From positions 1-18,067 of the forward strand of contig JAKOGH010000547.1 of assembly GCA_024811115.1 (NCBI GenBank): DNA of 18,067 nt. The letters are read 5' to 3'. Within the stretch, counting starts at the first letter, position 1. Each line of letters starts with the position of its first letter. Under the pieces are notes generated by a model. It was not told the origin of the DNA. It was given only the letters and a program-made list of their open reading frames with translations, and searched no databases. Position numbers and translations under genes: made by a program. Below, piece by piece: positions 1 to 8,486 of this stretch. The stretch is from Terana coerulea. Taxonomy: Eukaryota > Basidiomycota > Agaricomycetes > Polyporales > Phanerochaetaceae.

Positions 1-827
1 TCCTTTCCATGGTTCCGGATGGATATAGCGGGGTACATGCTCCAGACACCCACGGTCTTCCGACCCCATTCGCAGTAGGAGGCTGGCATACAAATGGTAT
101 ACATATTCAGCAATTGAGAATTGTTGATAAGAGATACTACCACGCACGAGATTGGCATTTCTCGCTGAACCAGAACAGATTTTCGTAAGAAAAGGCATAG
201 AATCCGCAACCAATCACACTGCCAGCTGTAAGCAAGCGGTAAGGCACGGCGAACTAGTGGGTTATAAAACCACCACGAGAAATCGCGAGTGGCTGCTAAC
301 CTTTGATAGCGAACGTACGGTGATCCCACTTCCGGTGCATGTCCTCTTGCAAGCTTGGTAAGTTGGTGAACCTGCCCCGAGCCCACATCAATGAGCGTGC
401 GTAACAAGCGTGCGCTCTCCGCGATAAACACTGCCATGTTATGTACCCAATTGACAGCGCTCCCTGTAGTCGGGTCTGGAAATAAATGCATACACCGTTG
501 CGTTATGAATATACTGACTCCACAACCATCACAAATAACTCACCCTGCATGCACTTCTATCTCAAAATAATAGAACCGGGAGCCCACGAAGTCCGTCACT
601 GGTGCTTGGTGGTTCGCGACCAGCAGACAAGGATCATTGTCTGGTGGTAGTTCACGCGTCGATCTGACTTCACGTCCTTCATCTGAGACGACTCTTTCCA
701 CGATCCCAGACTCGGCATCCCAGCGCGACGGTAGTGGCGCGTCTGGAAGGTTCTCAGACTGTTTGGAGCACATCTTGAGATATTGCATTGCGTACGGGAG
801 GTTCTCTTCGAGATTCAACGGCTCCAT
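1..827 (-). CDS. SPRY-domain protein (RanBPM-like), copy 1, 3' end beyond window
   Basis: Multi-exon minus-strand gene starting at the ATG at 827. Proposed exons are 827-544, 475-447, 371-301, 225-148 and 82 to beyond 1, with introns of 68, 75, 75 and 65 nt (5' sites GTGAGT, GTACAT, GTTAGC, GTGCGT). Exon 1 holds the typical SPRY entry: LPSRWD, then EGRE, then YYFEIEV. Exon 4 gives GSVIGCGFY...NLFWF and exon 5 gives MYPAISIRNHG, matching the SPRY C-terminal strands (DVIGCG, FFTKNG, LYPTVG). SPRY domains are protein-interaction modules; in fungi they occur in GID/CTLH-type and orphan proteins, so the partner here is unknown. Exon 1 is about half identical to the gene at 13453-14530. The 29-nt exon 2 is one base shorter than its 30-nt counterpart there, which breaks the frame around 450-466. 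It is therefore either a decaying copy or a sequence error. The exon 3 donor is uncertain (GTACGT at 318 is an alternative). Confidence 0.72.
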
Positions 828-1570
828 TCTTTCTCAGAAGAGGGGTAGTGACTCGGATTGGGTGACGGTCGAGTGGCGGTACGGAAGTGTGCACGACGGC
901 GAAGACTCACGACTCGTCCGCTTAGCACAAGCACTGACTGCACCATCCTAAGAATTCTAGGCAGACAGGCTAGCCAATGCGTGAAGCGTTACAGTAGATA
1001 GAAGAGCTACCGTATTCAGAAGCGTCTGGGATGTTGTAGACGGCAACCGTGAAGAGCGGGAGGACAAAGGGAAAGACTCGAAAGAGTCGTCACATCCTGT
1101 TACCGAGATCGCAGCGCGTGACGTCACGTCGCGCTTGGTAACTCCTGCCGCTTTGCGTCGCCCGACGGCCCGGCGCCGCCGTATCACCCGCGCCTATGGA
1201 CGTGGCTTGATCTGCGCGGGCTCTCTAAGCTCTTCCACCACCTCCACTAGTACCTCCTCCGTTCAACCGCCTCCAGCATATCCTTTCGATCTACAGGCAT
1301 TCATATCTTAATGTTACTCTCTTATACTTGTCACTTTCCAAAAGATGCGACCCGTTTCTGCGCAAGATCACGGAAGCTACTCTTAACGATACGCCTCAAG
1401 GCCACCTTCTCACCCATACAGTGCTCGCACACACTTCGTTGCTGTAGTTGGAATACGCGCAAGACCAGTCGATGTGCACGATGGTAAACACATTGCGCCA
1501 CGGTGCCACGTCGCTGTTCAAAGCGTTCACTGTACTCTTATCGTTAGTCTCTACCCCGCACGCAGCATTA
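828..1570. other. Intergenic region upstream of SPRY copy 1
   Basis: About 740 bp with no supportable gene. Open frames here are short and have no recognisable domain. Apart from the CRE-like palindrome at 1117-1128 and a CT-rich stretch near 1225-1265, I see no structured element before the MITE at 1571. Confidence 0.5.
1117..1128. promoter_or_regulatory. CRE-like palindrome (ATF/CREB bZIP site)
   Basis: A 12-bp perfect palindrome, CGTGACGTCACG, contains the full consensus TGACGTCA bound by ATF/CREB-type bZIP factors. It lies about 290 bp upstream of the SPRY copy 1 start codon (827, minus strand), in a locally GC-rich stretch. The motif is seen directly; that it is used is inference. Confidence 0.35.
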
Positions 1571-2045
1571 GGGACGTTCAAAATTGGGCGCAGGTCGTAG
1601 ATCGTAGGTCGTAGGTACAGAAAGTCACGGCGTCTGTAACAATCAGTCACATGCCATCAGTTTGTGACCATGGCTGTCGGCCGCCCGCGAAGGTCTTTGC
1701 TCGACATGTCCGACAGTGAGCACCACTGGCTGGTCTCGACCAAACTACTCAATATGTTTGCACTCTATGAGTAGTTATCCTATCCTCACACAGTAGTACC
1801 GCTGTAAAGTTAATATGTTAGAGAAATGCTGAGTATTATGTCTACATGTCATCTTGAGCTTTGTGCTCGTCGCAGCACAACGCCGAGCTCTCACAGGAGC
1901 GGCGGGGTGGAGTCGGTGAGGCGCTTACTCGAGTGAGGTGACACGGCGAGCGTGATTAGAGTGATGGATCGGCTGTAGCTTGATTAGGCAGGTTCCAGTA
2001 CCTACGACCTATGACCTACGACCTGCGCCCAATTTTGAACGTCCC
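1571..2045. mobile_element. 475-bp MITE with 48-bp TIRs and TA target duplication (Tc1/mariner-like)
   Basis: The left arm 1571-1618 and right arm 1998-2045 are inverted copies that match at 46 of 48 positions. Each outer end begins GGGACGTTCAAAATTGGG; the inner part of each arm is a short run of CGTAGGT-type units. The dinucleotide TA sits directly outside both ends (1569-1570 and 2046-2047), as expected for a Tc1/mariner-type target duplication. No transposase frame lies inside, so this is a non-autonomous element. High arm identity suggests fairly recent activity. Superfamily assignment rests only on the TA duplication. Confidence 0.8.
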
Positions 2046-2215
2046 TATTCTTCTTTTGGTCGGCACAGCCAGCAGCTCTTACAGACAAAAGGCTGCGTGC
2101 CGATTTTGCTGGATGCTTCGGCGGGTGTCGTGCGGCAAGAAGTTATTCGGTCACTCGCTGTTCTCGACGTCAATGACAACGGCAAGAGCGGGAATAGAAG
2201 CAGTAGGATGGGTGG
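2046..2215. other. Short spacer between two MITEs
   Basis: About 170 bp of ordinary sequence between the TA duplication of the first MITE and the outer end of the next. An open frame crosses it but runs into both MITEs, so I do not call it a gene. Confidence 0.4.
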
Positions 2216-2356
2216 TAGTGTTGCCGAAGTTCAGTTCAGTTCAGTTCGGGTCCATTTTTGTCCAAACCAGAACCAGAACCAAGTGTTTAGCAGCCGAACT
2301 GAACCAAACTGAACTGAACCAGTATGAACTAGTGATAGGCAGGGGTTTGCAAACCC

Positions 2357-2402
2357 TCCAAGGGTTAAGGGTAAGGGTATGGAGGGTAAGGGTAAGGGTT
2401 GA
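2357..2402 (+). repeat. Telomere-like degenerate GGGTTA/GGGTAA repeats, left tract
   Basis: A tract near the left end of the nested MITE, including AAGGGTTAAGGGTAAGGGT, is made of units resembling the TTAGGG telomere repeat. It is degenerate rather than perfect. A similar tract lies near the other end of the same element. Confidence 0.7.
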
Positions 2403-2580
2403 AGAAAGTTAACCCTTGTCTAGCAGGGGTCTGCATGCAAATACCAGACATGTTGCTGGATAGGGCTGCAAGTGTTGTGAGTGCTTTCTATATCAATCCA
2501 AGCAACTTAAATAGAAGGCTAACATTATAAGTGAATAAAAAGCACTCAAAGCACCATTTTCTGCCTATTTTGGCAAGGGT

Positions 2581-2651
2581 TTGAAGGGTAACCCTCAACC
2601 CTTACCCTTTATAAGGGTAAGGGTTTTTGGAGGGTAAGGGTAAGGGTTAGC
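2581..2651 (+). repeat. Telomere-like repeats with a 13-bp perfect hairpin, right tract
   Basis: AACCCTTACCCTT (2597-2609) and AAGGGTAAGGGTT (2613-2625) form a perfect 13-bp inverted repeat with a 3-nt spacer. More AGGGTAAGGG units follow on the right. The tract is the counterpart of 2357-2402 near the right end of the nested MITE. Confidence 0.75.
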
Positions 2652-3254
2652 CTCTAAGCATGGAGGGTTTACCCTTGCCATTCACTAGTATGAACTGGTT
2701 CAGTTGGTTCAGTTCAGGGTTCGAACTGGTTCGAACCATTGAACCATGTATATATCAGCTTTACTCTGTCAAATCAGTATAATTGCAATGGTAGATTATA
2801 ATAGAGTTATATATTGACATCTAGAAGAGTTTGTATAGTGCAAAAGCCTTACATTATGATGTTTTGAAGCTCAGTGTCTGATAGAGGCTGCCAGTTGCCT
2901 TTTTGGCAGCTATTGATGGCATCATATATACACCAAAACATAAGCAGAGTGACATTTGATGCTCAGTTTACAAGCACAACAATGAAAAAATAGTTTAGAC
3001 ATGCTATAGTAAGTAAGTTCATGTACTTTTCTCTATGAATCCCAGTACAAATACACTACATAACATATACATGGTTCACGGTTCGAACCGGTTCGAACTT
3101 AGTTCAGAGCATGACAGCCATGCCCGAACCAAGAACCGAACCAAGTTATCTAGAGGCCGAACCAGAACCAAACCAAACTGAACCACATGGTTCGGTTCAT
3201 CGGTTCTGGTTCTGAACCGCCGAACCGAACTGAACTTCGGCAACACTAGGGTGG

Positions 3255-3529
3255 GCAGATTGCGTCTGTGCTGCCAACGATGTTTTGCTGCCTGAACTCG
3301 CTGGTGCGCTCCTATTTCCCGTTTATGAAGCATCTACCTCACATGCATGCACATTTCGCCAAACCGTGCAATACTATACCGCCCTCTTTCTCAGTAACAT
3401 CCGAACGCCATGGTCGTGCGCACGTTCGTGAGCTCGTGCCAGTCGATGCGTTGAACACACGCGTTGGAGCACCAGGCAGGGCATTCGAGCGACGAGCAGC
3501 GACCCGCTGTCATTCATCAGGAAAGGCCT
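3255..3529. other. Region between MITE and putative CACTA-like element
   Basis: About 275 bp containing only unconvincing open frames and no repeat or motif that I can support. The true left end of the downstream element may lie in this stretch or just after it. Confidence 0.35.
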
Positions 3530-3710
3530 TTTCACTGTATAGTCCAGGGCCAATCTACGTAGGCACCTGTAGGGCAGGCCGAGCCTATCGTGCGCTATGT
3601 AGTCCACGCGCGAACCTATGTAGCGCCCGGTAGCCACGTCCGTCCAATGTAGCGCCGTGTGGTCTCACTTTGCTCTACGTCGTCCATAGAGCCATATAGT
3701 CCGCCTCGTC
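3530..3710. repeat. Left subterminal repeat array (CTAYGTAG-type motifs)
   Basis: Repeated short motifs occur: CTACGTAGG (3555-3563), CCTGTAGGGC (3566-3575), CTATGTAGTCC (3595-3605), CTATGTAGCGCC (3616-3627), CAATGTAGCGCC (3645-3656), plus TATAGTCC twice (near 3538 and 3695). The common core is NATGTAGYGC/CTACGTAG. The same motifs appear inverted in the array at 10965-11150. Confidence 0.65.
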
Positions 3711-3753
3711 ACATCTGCATGGCTGCGACTTTTCCTTTACAGCATGGTCCTCT

Positions 3754-4731
3754 ATGCTTTTGGACGGCCACCCCCATCCGCCTTCGAGCTCCTTGTGCAT
3801 CTCGACGCTAGCCGCTCACTTGACACTTCAGGCCTTGCTAGACCATGTCACCCAACATCCGCGAGTTTCTTCGGAAGTTTCACGGTCGTCAGCCTCCCTT
3901 CAACTGTCCTTTCTACAAAACAGACGAGCACGGATTGCACGTCTGCTTGCAGCCGAGAAGAATCCAGGTCCTCCAAGTCCTCCTGTAGGCTCAGAGGAGT
4001 GGTGTCGCCAGCGCAAAGAGCTCGGGCATGAGTCGCCATACGACTTATGGCTTACGCTTAGCGTGAAAGCGGTAAAAGACGGCCATATGTCGCTGGAGGA
4101 GGATGCAGGAGAGATGGAGGCAGACTGCTACTTGGAAGTGGAACGCGTTAATGTGTGTTATAACCTCTCGCTCAAATATCTTGAACTAATTCTTCGCAGC
4201 CTCCTCCTCAGGAACCTGGGGACATTTTCGTAGAAGACCCACCGACTTACACTCTATACCTCACTGCCTGTATAGGCCGTAATGGACTCAAGAAATCTCG
4301 CACAAGCCCGCGCATGACGGTAGAAACTTTCCAACCCAACGACAATAAGATGCGCACCCCAGGATTGGGTGCTGTGGTATGTATCCGCAGGCACAATGAA
4401 TTACCATGTTCGGCATCTACGAGGCCGCGTCGCGTTAATGGTGATTGGTGTGGCTCTCCTCCGCGAGAATCTCCTTCAGGTATGTAATCTTGCGGTCTGT
4501 CTAGTGCTATTGGATCTGGAGCTCACTTGTCAATTGTAGCCTGGACTCTCGGTTGCTTTGATTGAATGGGCACAGTCTGCCGCGAGTGAGTTCTTGAGCT
4601 TGCACCACTTTCCTCTGACATATCGGAGCCCAGCTCCCGGACTGAACAGCATGCGGCGGTTGTTGCGCGCACAGAGGCACGGCACTTTCGTCGGGTCTAC
4701 TCATGAATCATTTACTTGCAACCTGATGTAA
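3754..4731 (+). CDS. Unrecognised spliced gene in the transposon block
   Basis: I do not recognise this protein. Exon 1 (3754-4152) ends at a GTGTGT donor (GTTAAT at 4147 is an alternative); the acceptor is at 4199, with ACTAAT just upstream as a branch site. Exon 2 (from 4200) continues in frame with PPPQEPGDIFVEDPPTYTLY. A later exon ending at 4479 encodes NYHVRHLRGRVALMVIGVAL and splices through a 60-nt intron (4480-4539) to a final exon 4540-4731, which begins PGLSVALIEWAQSAASEF and stops at TAA 4729-4731. The exon 2 frame and the NYHVR frame differ by one base near 4375-4395, meaning an unresolved intron or an indel. The start is uncertain. It reads away from the left repeat array and may be cargo or an old host gene caught in the block. 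The matched splice phases are the main support. Confidence 0.5.
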
Positions 4732-4851
4732 CTCCTTCATCTTCAGCGTTCATGTATCAATTGTTTTCATGCATGTACTGCTGTCCCTCCTGAATGATAC
4801 TTGAGCTACCTGAGCTATCCGCATGTGAAAATGATGTTTTTGTAAGACACT

Positions 4852-4927
4852 GATGCACGATGACATCAATCTTGTCCGTATTCCAGTGTGTGCTGAATAC
4901 AGGAAAGATTGATGTCATTGCTACATC
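4852..4927. repeat. Long imperfect hairpin (~76 nt)
   Basis: ATGACATCAATCTT (4860-4873) pairs perfectly with AAGATTGATGTCAT (4905-4918). Inside, GTATTC (4878-4883) pairs with GAATAC (4895-4900), leaving a 4x4 internal loop and an 11-nt terminal loop. Outside, GATG (4852-4855) pairs with CATC (4924-4927). It lies downstream of both convergent genes that flank it (3' ends at 4731 and 5003). It could be a small MITE remnant, a terminator structure, or a precursor of a small RNA. Confidence 0.7.
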
Positions 4928-4955
4928 ATCTGCCAAAGGGCTACAGCGTTGTTTA

Positions 4956-4988
4956 GGAGGCTGCGTGTTCGATTCCCGCTGAGGCCAT
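4956..4988 (+). other. tRNA 3'-half-like segment with B-box
   Basis: GTTCGATTCCC (4967-4977) matches a pol III B-box/T-loop. It is flanked by a near-complete T stem (GCGTG and CCCGC, one mismatch) and a 3' acceptor-like TGAGGCCA. No matching GGCCTCA 5' half, anticodon arm or A-box is found upstream, so this is not a complete tRNA. It may be a tRNA fragment or part of a tRNA-derived SINE. Confidence 0.35.
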
Positions 4989-5002
4989 AAGTTCAATTAA
5001 AG

Positions 5003-8000
5003 CTAGATACACCCTTTATTTCTAAGGACAAAGTGACAGTACATGTGATGATCTATGAACGGGTTAAAGTAAAAGGTATTACAAAGGTCCAAGACTGTGT
5101 TTGATGTCCAGCTGGAGTCCTTGGCCACAGAATATTTTGGTGATAAATAGCAATTTCTAACAATCCTCTCCGCATCTATGATCTCACCGTAGATGTGCCT
5201 CACATGGTTTGTAGTGCGTGTTGATGGATGCAGCGTAAACATGCCGCTTACGGCATCTACAGGTGTAAAAGGTGTACACCATTCGACGTGACGCCAGGGG
5301 TTGCTTGACTTCCAACCCGGCCGTAATCCGGCATCTTGAACAGCACTCGTATCCGAGCGACGCGCAGACCTGGCATTCAGATAAATAGTTAGTTCACTGG
5401 CGTGTGCAGCCTCAAGGCTTCAACCAATACGCACCCTTGAGCACCGTCCCATCAGTTGCTAGGTTTGATTCGCCAGTTCGAACCAACGCGAAAGTCCAGG
5501 TATGCAGGCGCCTAACGAGCGCCCCTTCCGGCTTGATGGGCGGTGTTGCACGGGTGACATTCTTGCGTTTCTCTGCCTTGATGCTAACCTCAGGAATGGC
5601 GGGAGATGTACAACAAGGTGCTTGAAAAGCTCAAATCGATCGAATGGATATACGACGGAGGTGCAGTGGTGCTGGCGCAGGTAAGTGGTAACTGCGGGAA
5701 TGAACCATGATGCGCCGTGGTCTTTGATGAGTGATGAAGCTGGAATATTGGAAAGCCAGGCAGGGTGCGCTCTTTGCGACTTGCCAATGATAAGCGGAGT
5801 CAATCTGACGTCCCCGCAGTTTGGTCATGCGGGAGTCACTCATGGAAGTGGGCGCACGTGTCCCGAGAGCCGCCGTTGCTGCGTTTGGTGAAGACTCAGT
5901 GGTAATACCGAGCCGGGTAACCCCACCAACATCCTCCTCAAGCACCCTCTCGGAAGACGTGGCAGGAGGAACTACAAGGTGAGTTTCCCGAGGCACGATC
6001 GGCTTGTACGCTCCGTCACGGCACCACTTCAGATACAAGGTGAAGCGGTCAATAGCCTCTTGTCGCCACAGCCATCGCGTCATCTGTGCCGTATAGTCGC
6101 GCTTGTTCGGAAGCACGGTAGGCTCCTTTGCGTAGTCGATGTGGAGGCGTTCTGACCACTCGGTGTTGAAGCCGTCCGCAGATCCGAAGCGAAGGATAAG
6201 TTCGACGTAATGCTCGAGCGAATGGAATTTGGGGATTCGGAAATGCGGAAGCTCACGTCCACCTAGCCGGATGAAGACATCCTTGTGTGCATGCCAGCGT
6301 GTCAGAGCATCTCGTAGAGCAGCCAAGGTGAGTGTTGTATGCGCTTGGAGTGATGCGAGATAAATGAAGTCTATGACCGCACGGATAGCCTGCAGTACTT
6401 CGTCTTCTACAGCTCCTGCCGCCAACGCGAGGAAAACCTTCTCCATTTCCTTGTGCTCATGTCCGGTCCATTGCGAGACGTGCGAGATGCCGCTCTTGAA
6501 ATGCCGTAAGCCTCCGAGAGTAGGAGCGTCTCGAAAACGTGCGTCCAATTCTTTCTCTCCGATGAGCGCCGTGCACCACTTGACAAGATGCTCTTTGAAG
6601 ACGCCTTTATGGATCTGATGCAGAAGATCAGGTGTGAAGCAGGTAAAGATGTCGGCGTGGGGAAGGTCACGCCAGAACGGCTGATGGATCGGGCGAAGGC
6701 CAAGGGCTTTCATGCGTTCCTTCTGCTCTGCTGAGAGCGTCCCGAGAATGTAAGTCCAAGAGTTCCAGTGTTTCCTTCTGATCTCGAGGAACACAGTGCT
6801 CATGAGTCCCTCGCTGGTCCGGCGATATTTGACCTATAGGACAGCGATTTTCCATACAACCGGCAAGCAGGCACTGTTCGGGATAGTCCGCGACATAAGC
6901 TGCGAGGATTGGCCAGACACGACGAATGAATCGGTCGGCGCAGGTCACGTCAACGCCACTCTTCCCTGCCTCGACAAGACTGTCCAAGATGACGCGCATG
7001 CAATCGTGGAACGCAATATATCGGCCCAGCGGGCGCGCCTTGTCGGTGTAGCAGTCGAACTTCCCAACGGGAAGATATCCCAGCAAAACAGTACCATGCA
7101 TCGAAGGAGAGCGGCGTGTCTCTTTCTTGAGATTTCCGATGGTAAGATATATCGGCCATGCGCTCTTATCTCCCCGAAACTGTGAGAGCTTGGTCTTGTC
7201 GGAGGACAAGATCACCGGCGCAACGGTCGCTCCGACGGGGAGCTTGTCCTAGTTATATTTTCCCAGGTGAGTTTCTTTGTCTGTACAAGCAAAGTAGTGA
7301 CCGAATACGTACCTGCAGTTCCCACCACCAATCTGCTGTCCACATTTCATCGATGTGACGGTTGGTAAGGGGTTGATCTCGATATACTTGTGCAGGAGCG
7401 TATGCGAGGTGCTCTGCAAAGACTGGGTTTCCCATTAACTCCTTGATACATTCCACAGGATCCCGGTACCAGATCTCCAATGTTTCGGTGAGTGGTTTTT
7501 GTGCGCGTCCTTCTTGTCGCCTTCAACGGTGATCTCCTTACAGAGCCAATCAATCCCTCCAGGCAGTGCGTCGACAGCTCGGTAAAGCTGATCCTTATTC
7601 GTAAACTCGGGCCCAGCTTCTTGAATCTTAACGGAAATAGAAGTCAGTGCGCGCTCCGTTCCATCACTGCATAAAGATACTCACCATTGCCAACTTCAGG
7701 AACTCGTCGGCCTGGTTATGCCCCACATTCTTCACCAGCCACTTCGCCAACTCCCACTCCTTATCACTGCGGAAGGGACCAAGGATCTCGCACCCTCGTA
7801 GGATTTGCTCATCACGGATCGCGTCGAATGTAGTGCGCGAAGTCCCGTAAGTCGCTCCCGCACAGTACGCCTCTGGATGGGACTTATGCCAATACGTTTT
7901 AGATGGAGCGTCTTCATCTTCTAGCTCTTCAATGCGTGGATTCAACGAGGGCGGCTGAGCTGGATCTTCTTCAAGCAGCTGCTGGTGCGTCCATTCCGGG

Positions 8001-8254
8001 ACGTTGATATCCAGCATAGCGCTGACCGGCTGCTCGACAGTAGCATCTTGCCTGAAGTCTGCTCGGGGCTCGACTGGAAACTGGTGCTCCGAAGACGGAC
8101 GACGCTTGCGCTTGAGCATTGAGGTGTAACGCGCAGTCTCCTGTTCCTTGCAAGCCGCAGTTTTACTGATATGGAGTTGCAGTGCGCTGCTATTCTTCCA
8201 TCCTCGCTTTCCACAGAAGGAGCAAACCAGCAGAGTATGGGCACTGGGAGCCAT
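5003..8254 (-). pseudogene. Plavaka-family (CACTA-like) transposase, frameshifted
   Basis: The gene starts at 8254 and ends at 5003, near 1020 residues if intact. The N-terminus has a zinc-finger-like CSFCGKRGW...LHISKTAAC. Then follow the family landmarks ELAKWLVKNVG, IWYRDPVEC, DEMWTADWWWELQ, PVILSSDKTKLSQF with GDKSAWPIYLTIGN, FIRRVWPILAAYVADYPEQ with a Cys-rich [52 protein letters not shown] and the C-terminal VEWCTPF. These match the RNase H-fold Plavaka group. Introns with good sites are 7684-7627, 7312-7249 and 5434-5370. The frame breaks at about 7508-7515, 6731-6745, 5590-5600 and 5313-5325 (each one base short), and probably near 5780. It could be a decayed copy; assembly indels are the alternative. 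It lies head-to-head with the DUF6532-like gene. Confidence 0.85.
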
Positions 8255-8486
8255 AGGTATGCAGATGCAGGTAACGTGCGTTCAAGTTTGAGCAAGTCGG
8301 GAGTAGGAGATTTATTTGGCGCTTGCTCCAGATCTGCAACCATTCACCGCTGCACGTTCCATGACCTTCTCTCGATCGCTGGCTGCCCGATCTATCGCGA
8401 GAAAAAATTGTATGTCCGAGTCATTCCGAATCGCTCTGTACATCCTCCCCTTTCTCTGCGACTCAACATATCCTAGTAGTGTGAAA
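8255..8486. promoter_or_regulatory. Divergent promoter between transposase and DUF6532-like gene
   Basis: The start codons of the two head-to-head genes are only 232 bp apart, so both must be driven from this interval. I see no unambiguous TATA or CCAAT arrangement. The compact arrangement suggests shared control of the two genes. Confidence 0.5.

Larger units (their letters stand above)
2330..2687. mobile_element. Nested hAT-like MITE (358 bp, 8-bp TSD)
   Basis: This element lies inside the left arm of the larger MITE. Its ends read TAGTGATAGGCA on the left and, on the opposite strand at the right, TAGTGAATGGCA; the inverted similarity continues imperfectly through a shared AAACCCTCC. The 8 bp GTATGAAC occur directly on both sides (2322-2329 and 2688-2695), a perfect target duplication of hAT length. 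Removing the element and one duplication restores the GGTTC-type arm of the host MITE. It has no coding capacity; the interior is rich in AGGGTAAGGG repeats. Confidence 0.85.
2216..3248. mobile_element. Long-TIR, GGTTC-rich MITE, interrupted by a nested element
   Basis: The outer ends read TAGTGTTGCCGAAGTTCAG on the left and its complement on the right (ending CTTCGGCAACACTA at 3248). The arms are long and imperfect: left 2216-2329 plus 2696-2753, right about 3063-3248, all built from GGTTC/GAACC units; both arms end inward in a shared ATGGTTC/ATATA boundary. The core (about 2754-3062) is AT-rich and non-coding. Both ends are directly flanked by the same 6 bp, GGGTGG (2210-2215 and 3249-3254). 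Without the insertion at 2330-2687 the element would be about 670 bp. TAGTG termini resemble hAT ends, but hAT elements usually make 8-bp duplications, so the class is tentative. Confidence 0.75.

Noticed and set aside
2011..2412. 133-codon plus-strand open frame
   Set aside because: It starts in the right arm of the first MITE and continues through two other MITEs; it is a by-product of repeat sequence.
2216..3248. GGTTC repeats as a CRISPR-like array
   Set aside because: The units are contiguous and inverted between two arms with no regular spacers, and the sequence is eukaryotic.
3268..3633. 121-codon plus-strand open frame
   Set aside because: It runs into the subterminal repeat array, has no domain or splice support, and is Cys/Arg/Ser-rich as expected of chance frames in GC-rich DNA.
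4956..4988. Complete tRNA gene
   Set aside because: Only the T arm and 3' acceptor side are recognisable; no 5' acceptor strand, A-box or anticodon arm could be found within 90 nt upstream.
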